From: Sideroxydans sp.
Lineage (GTDB): Bacteria; Pseudomonadota; Gammaproteobacteria; Burkholderiales; Gallionellaceae
Direction of reading: 5' to 3'
Assembly: GCA_016124455.1 (NCBI GenBank)
Contig: WGNQ01000004.1
Location: 62,001-126,000 of the forward strand
DNA length: 64,000 nucleotides
Shown: piece after piece, positions 33,634 to 44,591 of the stretch
How the letters are laid out: every line of letters begins with the position of its first letter
Position numbering within the stretch: the first letter of the stretch is position 1
Program-made: the position numbers and the translations under genes
The notes under the pieces: model-generated
Database searches by the model: none
Seen by the model: only the letters and a program-made list of their open reading frames with translations
What the model was told of the DNA's origin: nothing

Positions 33634-34231
33634 TCCGTCAGCGTTGCGTCTGCGGGTATTGCGGCTGGTTGCGGTATTGCTATTGGCATGCCTGGGCACA
33701 TCGATGGCCCATGCGGACGGTATTGAGGTAAGTCGCGCCGAGGCTAGCGTCTCCGAGGACGGTTACCAGATTACTGCTGATTTCGGCATCCGCCTCAATT
33801 TTGTGGTCGAGCAAGCATTGACCCACGGCATTCCACTGTATTTTATGAGCGAATTCAGCCTGACCCGTTCGCGCTGGTACTGGCTGGATGAAGAAGTCGC
33901 GCACGGCGAGCATGCCACCAAGCTTTCATACAACATCCTGACCAGACAGTACCGGATTACGCGCGGCGCATTGTTCCAGAATTTTGACAGTCTGGAAGAA
34001 GCACTGCGCGTCGTTGGCCACCATGCATTTCCACAGGTTCCCGCGTCACTGATCAAACCGGGCAGCAATTATGTTGCGGCTGTCCGTATGCGGCTGGATG
34101 TCAGCCAGTTGCCCAAACCGTTACAGGTTAATGCACTTGCCACGAGGGACTGGGACCTGGATTCCGGCTGGCACCGCTGGGCAGTGGGTCCCGGTGCGGC
34201 AACGGCAACTGCCACCAATGCAAAAGAGTAA
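33584..34231 (+). CDS. DUF4390 domain protein, exported
   Basis: Predicted periplasmic or membrane-attached protein of unknown function, commonly found between rsmB and the NtrY-type kinase in betaproteobacteria. After LRLRVLRLVAVLLLACLGTSMAHA, a signal peptide, comes a beta-rich domain (GYQITADFGIRLNFVVEQAL, WYWLDEEVAHGEHATKLSYN). The start is uncertain. ATGs at 33563, 33584 and 33593 all lie inside rsmB, while a TTG at 33644, just after the rsmB stop, would give a neat signal peptide. The 33584 ATG is used here as a compromise. The conserved linkage suggests a link with the kinase, unproven. Confidence 0.8.
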   Translation: MNSMTASTTPYCINPHNPSALRLRVLRLVAVLLLACLGTSMAHADGIEVSRAEASVSEDGYQITADFGIRLNFVVEQALTHGIPLYFMSEFSLTRSRWYWLDEEVAHGEHATKLSYNILTRQYRITRGALFQNFDSLEEALRVVGHHAFPQVPASLIKPGSNYVAAVRMRLDVSQLPKPLQVNALATRDWDLDSGWHRWAVGPGAATATATNAKE

Positions 34232-34234
34232 ATC

Positions 34235-36364
34235 GTGAAGTACCTGATTTTCATTAGCGCAGTAACCGGCAGCATCCTGCTTTACCTGTTATCACGTGCC
34301 AGCGCCAACACGGACATGTTTTCGCGCAACTATTACGGCTTGCTGACAGTTGCCGGCGTGCTGGCGCTGTCATTGACTTTGCTGGTGGGCTACCAGCTCT
34401 GGAGCTTGCGCAACAAAATAAAACGCAAAGTGTTCGGTGCAAAACTGACTTTGCGCCTTGCCCTGTTTTTTACCCTGATTGCCATTCTTCCGGGTTTGCT
34501 GGTTTATGCGGTATCGGTGCAGTTCCTCAGCAAAAGCATTGAGTCGTGGTTTGACGTGCGCGTGGAAAAGGCGCTGGAAGGCGGGCTGAATCTGGGGCGC
34601 AGCACGCTGGAAAACAGTCTGGCGGAATTATCCAAAAAGGGGCGCTTTATTGCATTGCTGCTTGCCGAGCAGGCACCAGCGCGGCACCCTTCTACCATGC
34701 TTCGTCTGGTAAACGAAGGCGCAACGCAGGAGGTGGCCCTGTTCAACAAGAAAGGCCGATTGCTGGCCTTTGCAACCAGCCGGCAAGACGTACACGTGCC
34801 CGATATGCCAAGCGCTGCGATGTTGCAGGAGGCCGGGCAGAAGGGGGTATACAGCAACATCGATGCGATGCCTGACAACAGTCTGTTGCTGCGCGTCCTG
34901 GTGTCGTTTACGCCTTCACGTTTTGCAGGGGGCGAAATGCGCATCCTGCAGTTTACCGAGCCGGTACCGAAGCAGATTGCTGCCGATGAAGACACGGTAC
35001 AGGCCGTATATCGTGATTATCAGGAGCTTTCCCTGTCGCGCCTAGGCCTGAAGCGGCTGTACGGAATTACATTGACGTTGTCGCTGCTGATAGTGCTGTT
35101 GAGCGCCGTATCGGCAGCATTTCTCATCAGCGACCGGTTAAGCGCGCCACTGGCGGCGCTGGCGGAAGGCACAAGGGCTGTGGCGCAAGGGGACTATTCG
35201 CGCCGGCACCCGGTACAAAGCAGCGACGAACTCGGTGCATTGACCGGGCTCTTCAACCAGATGACCCTGCAGCTATCTGAGGCAAAAACCACCAGCGAAC
35301 GGCAACAGCAGCAGGTGGAAAGTGCCAAGGCATATCTGGAAAGCGTGTTGGGTCACTTGTCGTCAGGCGTGCTGGCGATGGATGGCCAGTTCCGGTTGCG
35401 CTCGGTCAATGCCAGCGCGGCGCAGATACTGGCGGCGCCGTTACTGGAAATGCACGATATGTCGTTGCAGGAAATTGCTGCCCAATATCCGCTGTTGCGT
35501 CCTTTTGCCACAGCGGTACTCGATGCATTTGCGGAATCCACCGGCGGCGAATGGCAACGACAGATTGAGCGGCTCAGCAAGAACGGCAACCAGATGTTGC
35601 TGGTACGCGGTACTTGGCTGCCGACCGCAGAGGAAGGTGGTTATGTCGTGGTGTTCGATGACATCACTCACTTGCTGCTGGCGGAACGGCAGGCGGCGTG
35701 GGGCGAGGTGGCCCGGCGGCTGGCGCACGAAATCAAGAACCCGCTTACTCCGATCCAGCTTTCTGCAGAACGCCTGCAGCATAAGCTGAGCGAAAAACTG
35801 GCCGAGGACGATGCGCAATTGCTGCAGCGGGCGACCCAGACCATAGTCAGTCAGGTGGCGGCACTGAAAAACATGGTGATGGAGTTTGCCGATTATGCAC
35901 GGGCACCTTCGCCCAAGATGACAACACTGGATATGCATAAGCTGTTGCGCGAAGTGCTGGGATTATATGAAGCCAATCACATTCCCATCGTGCTCCACCT
36001 CAATGCAGCGCAGACGGCGGTAAAAGGCGATGCAACGCGGCTGCGGCAGGTTGTACACAATCTGTTGCAGAACGCACAGGATGCGTTGCAGGGGATAGGC
36101 AACCCGGAGATTGTACTTGGCAGCGCAAACAAGGATGGGTTGCTGCAACTATGGGTAGCAGATAACGGCAGCGGGTTTCCTGAAAATTTACTGACCCGCG
36201 CTTTTGAACCTTACATGACGACCAAGCCCAAAGGTACAGGGCTGGGTTTGGCCATCGTCAAAAAGATTGTCGAAGAACACGGTGGAAGCATCCGTATTGA
36301 AAATGTCGCCACAGGCGGCACACGGGTAAGTTTCAACTTGCCCTCATTAACAGAGGTCGTGTAA
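34235..36364 (+). CDS. ntrY: NtrY-like membrane sensor histidine kinase
   Basis: Sensor kinase of 709 aa. Transmembrane helices lie near residues 3-20, 32-52 and 71-93, a periplasmic region spans about 95-270, and another helix (LTLSLLIVLLSAVSAAFLI) comes before HAMP (about 305-355). A PAS-like domain follows (ESVLGHLSSGVLAMDGQFRL). The kinase core has the phospho-acceptor His in LAHEIKNPLTPIQLSAERL, the N box NLLQNAQDAL and the G boxes DNGSGFPENL and GTGLGLAIVKKIVEEHGG. It overlaps the regulator gene by one base, so the two form a pair. NtrY in other bacteria relates to nitrogen or redox control; the signal here is not known. Confidence 0.92.
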   Translation: MKYLIFISAVTGSILLYLLSRASANTDMFSRNYYGLLTVAGVLALSLTLLVGYQLWSLRNKIKRKVFGAKLTLRLALFFTLIAILPGLLVYAVSVQFLSKSIESWFDVRVEKALEGGLNLGRSTLENSLAELSKKGRFIALLLAEQAPARHPSTMLRLVNEGATQEVALFNKKGRLLAFATSRQDVHVPDMPSAAMLQEAGQKGVYSNIDAMPDNSLLLRVLVSFTPSRFAGGEMRILQFTEPVPKQIAADEDTVQAVYRDYQELSLSRLGLKRLYGITLTLSLLIVLLSAVSAAFLISDRLSAPLAALAEGTRAVAQGDYSRRHPVQSSDELGALTGLFNQMTLQLSEAKTTSERQQQQVESAKAYLESVLGHLSSGVLAMDGQFRLRSVNASAAQILAAPLLEMHDMSLQEIAAQYPLLRPFATAVLDAFAESTGGEWQRQIERLSKNGNQMLLVRGTWLPTAEEGGYVVVFDDITHLLLAERQAAWGEVARRLAHEIKNPLTPIQLSAERLQHKLSEKLAEDDAQLLQRATQTIVSQVAALKNMVMEFADYARAPSPKMTTLDMHKLLREVLGLYEANHIPIVLHLNAAQTAVKGDATRLRQVVHNLLQNAQDALQGIGNPEIVLGSANKDGLLQLWVADNGSGFPENLLTRAFEPYMTTKPKGTGLGLAIVKKIVEEHGGSIRIENVATGGTRVSFNLPSLTEVV

Positions 36365-37002
36365 TGGCAAACAAGGAAATTCTGGTTGTAGATGATGAAA
36401 TGGGCATACGCGAGTTGCTTTCGGAAATTCTGTTCGATGAAGGATACCGGGTCCACCTTGCGGAAAATGCTGTTGAGGCACGCGCTTTTCGCAACAGGCA
36501 GGTGCCTGACCTGGTGCTGCTGGACATCTGGATGCCTGATACCGATGGCATCAGCCTGCTCAAGGAATGGGTGGCCGAAGGCTTGCTCAGCATGCCTGTC
36601 ATCATGATGTCCGGCCATGGCACCATTGAAACGGCGGTGGAGGCGACCCGAATCGGTGCGGTCGACTTCCTGGAGAAGCCCATCGCCCTGCAGAAGTTGC
36701 TGGACACGGTATCCAGGGCGATACGCAAGGGCATGCCGGCCAGCAACGGGGTTTTGGAACAGGCTGCGCCTGTCGCACGGCCGGCCGACTCAGAGAGCAC
36801 GATGATGTCGATGTTCAACCTTCCGTTGCGCGAGGCACGAGAACAGTTCGAGAGTCTGTACTTCAATCACCACATGCAGGAAGAAAACGGCAATATCACG
36901 CATGTGGCGGAAAAAGTCGGGCTGGAACGCACCCACCTGTACCGCAAGCTGAAACAGCTGGGTATCAAGTTTGCCAAAAAGACCCTGGACGATGGTCAGT
37001 AA
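36364..37002 (+). CDS. NtrX-like response regulator lacking the sigma54 AAA+ domain
   Basis: Partner of the NtrY-like kinase. The 212-aa protein has a full receiver domain (residues 1-120) with LVVDDEMG, the phospho-acceptor Asp in LLDIWMPDTDG, MMSGHG and LEKPIAL. After a linker, a Fis-type helix-turn-helix follows (NITHVAEKVGLERTHLYRKLKQLGI, about 175-203). The central AAA+ ATPase domain with GAFTGA, expected in a typical NtrX of about 450 aa, is absent and there is no sign of a frameshift. This makes it resemble the RegA/ActR architecture. It should therefore act through sigma70-type promoters rather than sigma54, as inference. Confidence 0.88.
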   Translation: MANKEILVVDDEMGIRELLSEILFDEGYRVHLAENAVEARAFRNRQVPDLVLLDIWMPDTDGISLLKEWVAEGLLSMPVIMMSGHGTIETAVEATRIGAVDFLEKPIALQKLLDTVSRAIRKGMPASNGVLEQAAPVARPADSESTMMSMFNLPLREAREQFESLYFNHHMQEENGNITHVAEKVGLERTHLYRKLKQLGIKFAKKTLDDGQ

Positions 37003-37132
37003 GCCCTAGTCGAAGTGGGTGCTTACGAAACCTGTACCATGGTTGCCCAAAACAGGGCGCTGCGGCATAATCAGCACCTTTTTCAGTAAAAACGATTTTA
37101 ACCATGCAGGGATTCAGGAGGCTAGAGTAAAC

Positions 37133-39148
37133 ATGGCTACGGCACGTAAGGTAACCCCCCCAAAATTTAACGATGTAACCGGCGCAATCCGCGCTTTGGC
37201 GATGGATGCCGTACAGAAGGCTAACTCGGGCCACCCGGGTGCGCCCATGGGCATGGCGGAAATCGCCGAGGTTCTGTGGAACCACCATCTGCGCCACAAT
37301 CCGGCAAACCCCAAGTGGGCGGATCGCGATCGTTTCGTGCAATCCAATGGCCATGGCTCGATGTTGATTTATGCGCTGCTGCACCTGACTGGCTACGACC
37401 TGCCGATGGACGAACTGAAGCGTTTCCGCCAGATGCACTCCAAGACTCCGGGCCACCCCGAGTACGGTTATACCGTCGGCGTGGAAACTACCACCGGACC
37501 GCTCGGCCAGGGCATCACCAACGCCGTGGGTATGGCGATGGCAGAAAAACTGCTGGCCAATGAATTCAACAAGCCCGGCCATGAAATCGTCAACCATCAC
37601 ACCTATGTATTCATGGGCGACGGCTGCATGATGGAAGGCATTTCGCACGAAGCCTGTGCGCTGGCTGGAACCTGGGGTCTGGGCAAACTGATTGCCTTCT
37701 GGGATGACAATGACATTTCCATCGACGGCCATGTTGGCGGCTGGTTCACCGACGATACGCCCAAGCGTTTCGAAGCTTACGGCTGGCATGTGATTGCCGA
37801 CGTTCAGGGCCACGATTCCGACGCGATTGACGCAGCCATCAAGGCTGCCAAGGCGGTCACCGACAAGCCGACCCTGATTTGCTGCAAGACCATTATCGGC
37901 GCAGGCTCGCCCAACAAGGAAGGTACGCACGACGTGCACGGCGCGGCACTGGGCGATGCGGAAATCGCCGCAACACGCGCGCATATCGGCTGGAATTACC
38001 CGCCGTTCGAGATTCCTGCACATGTTTACCAGGCATGGGATGCGCGCACCAAGGGAGAGGGGCTGGAAAACCTGTGGAACAACAAGTTTGCGGAATACCG
38101 CAAGGCATTTCCCGAGGAAGCAGCCGAGTTTGAGCGCCGCATGAAGGGTGAATTGCCTGACGGCTGGGCGGAACATGCTGCCAAGGCGATTGCGCAGATC
38201 AACGAAAAAGCCGAAACCGTTGCTACCCGCAAGGCTTCGCAAAACGCGATCAATGCGCTGGTTCCGGCATTGCCGGAATTCCTCGGCGGCTCGGCTGACC
38301 TGACCGGTTCGAACCTGACGAATTGGACTGGCGCACATCATGTGCACGGCAAGAAACCCGGCAACTACATCAGCTATGGCGTACGCGAATTCGGTATGGC
38401 CCATATCATGAACGGTATGTCGCTGCATGGCGGCTTGCTGCCGTTCGGCGGCACTTTCCTGATGTTCTCGGAATATGCGCGCAATGCGCTGCGCATGTCG
38501 GCGCTGATGAAACAGCGCGTCATCTATGTATTCACCCATGACTCCATCGGTCTGGGTGAAGATGGCCCGACCCACCAGCCGGTCGAGCAAACCACTACGC
38601 TGCGTTTCATCCCCAACATGGATACATGGCGTCCGTGCGATACCGTGGAATCCATCGTGTCCTGGGTGGCATCGGTCGAGCGCAAGGATGGCCCGTCTTC
38701 GCTGATTTTCAGCCGCCAGAATCTGGCGTTCCAGAAACGCGATGCAGCGCAGATCGCCAACATCCGCAAAGGTGCTTACATCCTGTCCGAAGCGGCGGGC
38801 GGCAAGCCACAGGCAGTCATCATTGCCACCGGTTCCGAAGTCGACCTGGCGATGAAGGCACAAGCCGCATTGGCCGAAGAGGGCATTAACGTACGTGTGG
38901 TGTCGATGCCATCGACCAATGTGTTCGATCGTCAGGATCAGGCCTACAAGGACAGCGTATTGTCCAAGGGCATCAAGCGCGTGGCGGTCGAGGCTGGTGT
39001 GACAGGCCTCTGGTACAAGTACGTTGGCCTGGAAGGCGCCGTGGTCGGTATGGATTGCTTCGGCGAATCTGCGCCTGCCGGCGAATTGTTCAAGCATTTC
39101 GGCTTCACCACGGAGAACGTGGTGAAGACTGTCAAAAGCATACTATAA
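37133..39148 (+). CDS. tkt: Transketolase
   Basis: Thiamine-diphosphate enzyme that interconverts sugar phosphates in regeneration of ribulose-5-phosphate. The start is placed at [12 protein letters not shown] (671 aa), preceded by CAGGAGG; the track ORF carries 38 extra residues. Motifs: [40 protein letters not shown], and the ThDP-binding [13 protein letters not shown] with the later NDIS. It opens the tkt-gap-pgk-pyk-fba operon, the conserved Calvin/gluconeogenic cluster, so a Calvin-cycle role (CbbT) is likely. The 710-aa minus-strand ORF across it is an antisense shadow. Confidence 0.97.
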   Translation: MATARKVTPPKFNDVTGAIRALAMDAVQKANSGHPGAPMGMAEIAEVLWNHHLRHNPANPKWADRDRFVQSNGHGSMLIYALLHLTGYDLPMDELKRFRQMHSKTPGHPEYGYTVGVETTTGPLGQGITNAVGMAMAEKLLANEFNKPGHEIVNHHTYVFMGDGCMMEGISHEACALAGTWGLGKLIAFWDDNDISIDGHVGGWFTDDTPKRFEAYGWHVIADVQGHDSDAIDAAIKAAKAVTDKPTLICCKTIIGAGSPNKEGTHDVHGAALGDAEIAATRAHIGWNYPPFEIPAHVYQAWDARTKGEGLENLWNNKFAEYRKAFPEEAAEFERRMKGELPDGWAEHAAKAIAQINEKAETVATRKASQNAINALVPALPEFLGGSADLTGSNLTNWTGAHHVHGKKPGNYISYGVREFGMAHIMNGMSLHGGLLPFGGTFLMFSEYARNALRMSALMKQRVIYVFTHDSIGLGEDGPTHQPVEQTTTLRFIPNMDTWRPCDTVESIVSWVASVERKDGPSSLIFSRQNLAFQKRDAAQIANIRKGAYILSEAAGGKPQAVIIATGSEVDLAMKAQAALAEEGINVRVVSMPSTNVFDRQDQAYKDSVLSKGIKRVAVEAGVTGLWYKYVGLEGAVVGMDCFGESAPAGELFKHFGFTTENVVKTVKSIL

Positions 39149-40180
<1,032 letters not shown>

Positions 40181-40188
40181 GAGCTGTG

Positions 40189-40221
40189 ACAAGGGTGGGC
40201 TCGACCGCAGCCCACCCTGTT
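40189..40221 (+). terminator. Strong hairpin between gap and pgk (attenuator or RNA-stabilising element)
   Basis: AGGGTGGGCT (40192-40201) and AGCCCACCCT (40209-40218) pair perfectly over 10 bases around a 7-base loop, followed by GTTT. It starts 9 bases after the gap stop codon inside an otherwise continuous operon. The short T stretch suggests partial termination or protection of the upstream tkt-gap message rather than a full stop. Confidence 0.6.
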
Positions 40222-40297
40222 TCCGCGAAGCAAAGTGAGTTGTAAGGCCTGGCGCGAGCGCCAGCCCTTACCGCTTATTAAATCTGAAGGAGTATTC

Positions 40298-41479
40298 ATG
40301 TCTAAATTCATTCGCATGACCGATCTAGATCTCGCTGGCAAGCGCGTATTGATTCGTGCCGACCTCAATGTGCCGGTCAAGGACGGCAAGGTCACTTCCG
40401 ACGCACGTATCACCGCCTCCATGGCTACCATCAATCACTGCTTGCAGGCCGGTGCCAAGGTGATGGTTACCTCCCACCTCGGTCGTCCGGAAGAAGGTCT
40501 GTGGAGCGAAGAAAATTCACTGAAACCGGTGGCCGACAATATCGCGGCCCGTCTGGGCAAGCCGGTGCGCCTGATCAGGGATTGGGTGGACGGTGGTTTT
40601 GATGTGGCTGCGGGCGAATTGGTGGTGTTGGAAAACTGCCGTATCAACAAGGGTGAAAAGAAGAACCTGGAAGAAACCGCGAAAAAGTATGCCGCGCTGT
40701 GCGACGTGTTTGTAATGGATGCTTTCGGTACCGCGCACCGTGCGCAGGCGTCTACCTATGGCGTAGCCCAGTATGCGCCAGTGGCCTGTGCCGGCATTCT
40801 GCTAACGGAAGAGCTTGATGCGCTGGACAAGGCACTGGCCAACCCGGCCCGTCCGATGGTGGCTATCGTCGGCGGTTCCAAGGTTTCCACCAAGCTGACC
40901 GTGCTGGAAGCGCTGGCCGAGAAGTGCGAACAGCTGGTGGTCGGTGGCGGCATTGCCAATACCTTCCTTAAGGCGGTCGGCAAGAATGTCGGCAAGTCGC
41001 TGTGTGAGGATGATCTGGTGCCGGTTGCACAGGCGCTGATAGAAAAAATGAAACAACGCGGTGCTAACATTCCGATCGCTGTGGACGTGGTGGTAGGCAA
41101 GAAATTCGACGCCAACGAGCCGGCCGTGCTGAAAGATGCGGCTGACGTGGCCGATGACGACATGATTTTTGATATTGGTCCGAAGAGTGCCCAGGAACTT
41201 GCCGACATCATCATGAAAGCAGGTACCGTGGTGTGGAATGGTCCGGTCGGCGTTTTCGAATTTGACCAATTCGGTGCCGGCACCAAGAAGATTGCAGAGG
41301 CAATTGCCACCACCAAGGCATTTACTCTGGCAGGCGGCGGCGACACTATCGCTGCGATTCAGAAGTATGACATTTACGACAAGGTTTCTTATATTTCCAC
41401 CGCAGGTGGCGCTTTCCTGGAGTACCTCGAAGGCAAAACCCTCCCTGCAGTGGAAATTCTGGAACAGCGCGCAAAATAA
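40298..41479 (+). CDS. pgk: Phosphoglycerate kinase
   Basis: Phosphorylates 3-phosphoglycerate with ATP in the Calvin cycle. The start is placed at [27 protein letters not shown], preceded by GAAGGAG, giving 393 aa; the track ORF adds 21 spurious residues. Motifs: [36 protein letters not shown] and the C-terminal GGGDTIAAI. It follows gap after a strong hairpin and precedes pyk by 16 bases. Confidence 0.97.
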   Translation: MSKFIRMTDLDLAGKRVLIRADLNVPVKDGKVTSDARITASMATINHCLQAGAKVMVTSHLGRPEEGLWSEENSLKPVADNIAARLGKPVRLIRDWVDGGFDVAAGELVVLENCRINKGEKKNLEETAKKYAALCDVFVMDAFGTAHRAQASTYGVAQYAPVACAGILLTEELDALDKALANPARPMVAIVGGSKVSTKLTVLEALAEKCEQLVVGGGIANTFLKAVGKNVGKSLCEDDLVPVAQALIEKMKQRGANIPIAVDVVVGKKFDANEPAVLKDAADVADDDMIFDIGPKSAQELADIIMKAGTVVWNGPVGVFEFDQFGAGTKKIAEAIATTKAFTLAGGGDTIAAIQKYDIYDKVSYISTAGGAFLEYLEGKTLPAVEILEQRAK

Positions 41480-41495
41480 ATAACAGAAAGCGAAC

Positions 41496-42938
41496 ATGTT
41501 GCGTAGAACAAAAATAGTTGCAACTCTAGGCCCTGCTTCTAACGACAAGAAAGTGCTGGAACAAATGATCCGCGCCGGTGTGGATGTGGTGCGGATGAAT
41601 TTTTCCCACGGCACCGCTCAGGATCATATGGCACGTGCGGAACGCGTACGTGCCGCTGCCGCCGCGTGTGAACGCAAGGTTGGTATCCTGGTTGATCTGC
41701 AAGGTCCCAAGATCCGGGTCGGCAAATTCGAGAACGACAAGATCGTACTCGGCAAGGATGACCGGTTCATTCTTGATGCGGCCCACGAAGGTCTGGGCAA
41801 TCAGGAACGCGTTGGCCTTGACTACAAGGACCTGCCCAAGGATGTCAGCAAGGGCTCGGTGCTGCTGTTGAACGACGGCATGCTGGAATTCGACGTGGTT
41901 GCGGTCAAGGGCGCGGAAATCCACTGCAAGGTGGTACGTGGTGGCGTGCTTTCCAACAACAAGGGAATTAACCGTAAAGGCGGCGGCTTGACCGCGCCTG
42001 CGCTGACCGACAAGGACAAGGAAGACATCAAGACATCGGCACTGATCAAGGCCGACTATCTGGCGGTCTCCTTTCCGCGCACGGCGGACGATATGAAGTA
42101 TGCGCGTGAGTTGATGCATGAGGCAGGTGGCAAAAGCATGCTGATGGCCAAGATTGAGCGCGCCGAAGCCATTCCGGTACTCGACGAAATCATTGATGCT
42201 TCCGATGCCATTATGGTTGCGCGCGGCGATTTGTCGGTGGAGGTTGGCGATGCTGCTGTGCCTGGTCTGCAAAAGCGCATGATCAAGATGGCTCGGGCCA
42301 AGAACAAGCTGGTTGTCACGGCCACGCAAATGATGGAATCGATGATTACCAACCCGATCCCTACCCGTGCGGAAGTATCGGATGTGGCAAACGCGGTGCT
42401 GGACGGAACGGATGCGGTAATGCTGTCGGCAGAGACGGCAGTCGGCGATTACCCGGTCGAGACCATTCAGGCCATGGCGCGCATATGCGTCAAGGCTGAA
42501 CGGGAGATGGAGGACGATGTGCTCGAGCGTCGCATGACGCAGCAGAAGAAATTCTCGCGGATCGACCAGTCCATTGCGATGTCGGCATTGTTTGTCGCAT
42601 CGCACCTCAAGGTGAAGGCAATCGTGGCGCTGACCCAGTCCGGTTCCACTGCATTGTGGATGTCGCGCTTGAACGCCGGCGTGCCGATTTTTGCGCTGAC
42701 GCCTGTCGAGGCGACCCTGAACAAGGTTACGCTGTTCAGCGGTACGCATCCGATTGCATTCAATCCAACCTCAAAAGACCCGTCAGTGGCACTGGTCGAG
42801 GCGGAAAACGAACTGGTGCGGCTGGATCTGGTCCGTGACGGCGATATGGTTGTGATGACCATAGGTGAAGCCGTGGGCAAAAGCGGCCATACCAACACCA
42901 TGAAAATTGTGCGGGTGGGCGATCACCGTAGTCGCTAA
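41496..42938 (+). CDS. pyk: Pyruvate kinase
   Basis: Converts phosphoenolpyruvate and ADP to pyruvate and ATP. The 480-aa protein starts MLRRTKIVATLGPASNDKK and has MNFSHGTAQDH, LVDLQGPKIRVG, the active-site block MLMAKIERAEAIPVLDEII, and ATQMMESM with VSDVANAVLDGTDAVMLSAETA. It is not a Calvin enzyme, but its place between pgk and fba is found in other autotrophic betaproteobacteria. It would drain fixed carbon to pyruvate for biosynthesis. Confidence 0.97.
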   Translation: MLRRTKIVATLGPASNDKKVLEQMIRAGVDVVRMNFSHGTAQDHMARAERVRAAAAACERKVGILVDLQGPKIRVGKFENDKIVLGKDDRFILDAAHEGLGNQERVGLDYKDLPKDVSKGSVLLLNDGMLEFDVVAVKGAEIHCKVVRGGVLSNNKGINRKGGGLTAPALTDKDKEDIKTSALIKADYLAVSFPRTADDMKYARELMHEAGGKSMLMAKIERAEAIPVLDEIIDASDAIMVARGDLSVEVGDAAVPGLQKRMIKMARAKNKLVVTATQMMESMITNPIPTRAEVSDVANAVLDGTDAVMLSAETAVGDYPVETIQAMARICVKAEREMEDDVLERRMTQQKKFSRIDQSIAMSALFVASHLKVKAIVALTQSGSTALWMSRLNAGVPIFALTPVEATLNKVTLFSGTHPIAFNPTSKDPSVALVEAENELVRLDLVRDGDMVVMTIGEAVGKSGHTNTMKIVRVGDHRSR

Positions 42939-42951
42939 AGGGTTGAAGGTA

Positions 42952-42978
42952 TGCCGCCTTGTTCTTACACTGGCGGCA
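42952..42978 (+). other. Stem-loop in the pyk-fba spacer
   Basis: TGCCGCC and GGCGGCA form perfect 7-base arms around a 13-base loop, 13 bases past the pyk stop. There is no T run, so it is unlikely to terminate. It may influence processing or stability of the operon message. Confidence 0.35.
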
Positions 42979-43024
42979 GGCCAAGGTTTGATTTGTACTA
43001 TTTACAGCTAGAAGGAGAAATAAA

Positions 43025-44089
43025 ATGGCTCTCGTTTCATTGCGTCAATTGCTGGATCATGCGGCGGAAAACAGCTACGGCTTGCCCGCATTCAACGTAA
43101 ACAACCTGGAGCAGGTCAAGGCCATCATGGAGGCGGCCGACGAATGCAACAGCCCGGTGATCATGCAGGGATCGGCCGGTGCGCGCAAATACGCAGGCGA
43201 ACCGTTCCTGCGCCACCTGATCGCAGCTGCTGTCGAAATGTATCCGCATATCCCGGTGGTGATGCACCAGGATCATGGCGCATCTCCGGCAGTGTGTATC
43301 AATGCCATTAAATCCGGTTTCTCCAGCGTGATGATGGACGGTTCGCTGATGACCGACGGCAAGACTCCTTCCAGTTTCGAATACAACGTCAACGTTACCC
43401 GCCAAGTGGTCGAAATGTCCCACGCGGTTGGCGTTTCCGTCGAGGGCGAACTGGGCTGTCTGGGTTCCCTGGAATCCGGCCACGGCGAGAAGGAAGACGG
43501 CCATGGCGCCGAAGGCGTGCTGAGCCACGACCAATTGCTGACCGATCCAGATGAAGCTGCGGACTTCGTCAAGAAGACTCAGGTGGATGCGCTGGCTATC
43601 GCTATTGGTACCAGCCATGGCGCCTACAAGTTCACCAAGCCGCCCACAGGCGATACCCTGGCGATCAGCCGTATCAAGGAAATCCACGCACGCATTCCCA
43701 ATACCCATCTGGTGATGCACGGTTCGTCGTCGGTGCCGCAGGAATGGCTGGAAATCATCAACCAGTTCGGTGGCGCAATGCCACAGACTTACGGCGTGCC
43801 GGTTGAAGAAATCGTCGAGGGCATCAAGCACGGCGTACGCAAGGTAAACATCGACACCGATCTGCGCATGGCCTCTACCGGTGCGACCCGCCGCTATCTG
43901 GCGCAAAATCCCAAGGACTTCGACCCGCGCAAGTTCCTGGCAGAAACAACCAAAGCGATGAAGGCGATCTGCAAGGCGCGTTATGAAGCCTTCGGTTCTG
44001 CCGGCCAGGCAGCGAAGATTCAGGCAATCGCACTGGATGTGATGGCCAGTCGCTACAGCAAGGGTGAACTGGACGCGATCGTCAAGTAA
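43025..44089 (+). CDS. fba: Fructose-bisphosphate aldolase, class II (Calvin-cycle subtype)
   Basis: Zinc-dependent aldolase condensing triose phosphates to fructose- or sedoheptulose-bisphosphate. The 354-aa protein matches the CbbA-type length. It shows [14 protein letters not shown], the metal-binding [50 protein letters not shown] and [19 protein letters not shown] precedes the ATG. It ends the tkt operon and is followed by a clear terminator. Confidence 0.97.
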   Translation: MALVSLRQLLDHAAENSYGLPAFNVNNLEQVKAIMEAADECNSPVIMQGSAGARKYAGEPFLRHLIAAAVEMYPHIPVVMHQDHGASPAVCINAIKSGFSSVMMDGSLMTDGKTPSSFEYNVNVTRQVVEMSHAVGVSVEGELGCLGSLESGHGEKEDGHGAEGVLSHDQLLTDPDEAADFVKKTQVDALAIAIGTSHGAYKFTKPPTGDTLAISRIKEIHARIPNTHLVMHGSSSVPQEWLEIINQFGGAMPQTYGVPVEEIVEGIKHGVRKVNIDTDLRMASTGATRRYLAQNPKDFDPRKFLAETTKAMKAICKARYEAFGSAGQAAKIQAIALDVMASRYSKGELDAIVK

Positions 44090-44111
44090 TTACCGTAGTC
44101 GCGACCTCTGC

Positions 44112-44137
44112 AAAGGCGGCTCTTGAGCCGCCTTTTT
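44112..44137 (+). terminator. Rho-independent terminator of the tkt-gap-pgk-pyk-fba operon
   Basis: AAAGGCGGCT and AGCCGCCTTT form a perfect 10-base stem with a CTTG loop, running into TTTTT. It lies 22 bases after the fba stop. Confidence 0.9.
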
Positions 44138-44201
44138 ATTGATGCGGGGGCCAAGTGCCAGGATTTGTTAGAATACAGCCGATAATGATCGGGAGTTTGT
44201 C

Positions 44202-44591
44202 GTGGTAGATACAAATATGAAATTTTTGGTAGTAGATGATTTCTCCACTATGCGCCGCATAGTGCGGAATCTGCTCAAGGAGCTTGGCTTCACTAATGTG
44301 CAGGAAGCAGAGGATGGCGTCGAGGCGCTGAGCAAGCTGCGCGGCGGAGATTTTGAGTTTGTGGTTTCTGACTGGAATATGCCCAACATGACGGGCATCG
44401 AGTTACTGCGGGCAATCCGTGCAGATGCGACGCTCAAACACCTGCCGGTGCTGATGGTAACCGCTGAGGCCAAGAAGGAAAATATTATTGAAGCCGCGCA
44501 GGCCGGGGCCAGCGGTTATGTGGTTAAACCGTTTACTGCGGCTACGCTGGACGAAAAACTGAAGAAGATTTTTGCAACCATGCAGAAGTGA
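44202..44591 (+). CDS. cheY: Chemotaxis response regulator CheY
   Basis: Single-domain receiver of 129 aa that, when phosphorylated, binds the flagellar switch. It shows [17 protein letters not shown] with the acidic pair, the phospho-acceptor Asp in [12 protein letters not shown], the Thr in [12 protein letters not shown] and the Lys in YVVKPFTA; all match CheY closely. The start is GTG at 44202, with GGGAG 7 bases upstream; an in-frame ATG at 44217 is possible. It is paired with cheZ, although no other chemotaxis or flagellar gene is in the window. Confidence 0.93.
   Translation: MVDTNMKFLVVDDFSTMRRIVRNLLKELGFTNVQEAEDGVEALSKLRGGDFEFVVSDWNMPNMTGIELLRAIRADATLKHLPVLMVTAEAKKENIIEAAQAGASGYVVKPFTAATLDEKLKKIFATMQK

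Noticed and set aside
36965-39097. 710-aa minus-strand ORF opposite transketolase
   Set aside because: Low-complexity antisense shadow of tkt; no motif, and tkt is complete on the plus strand.
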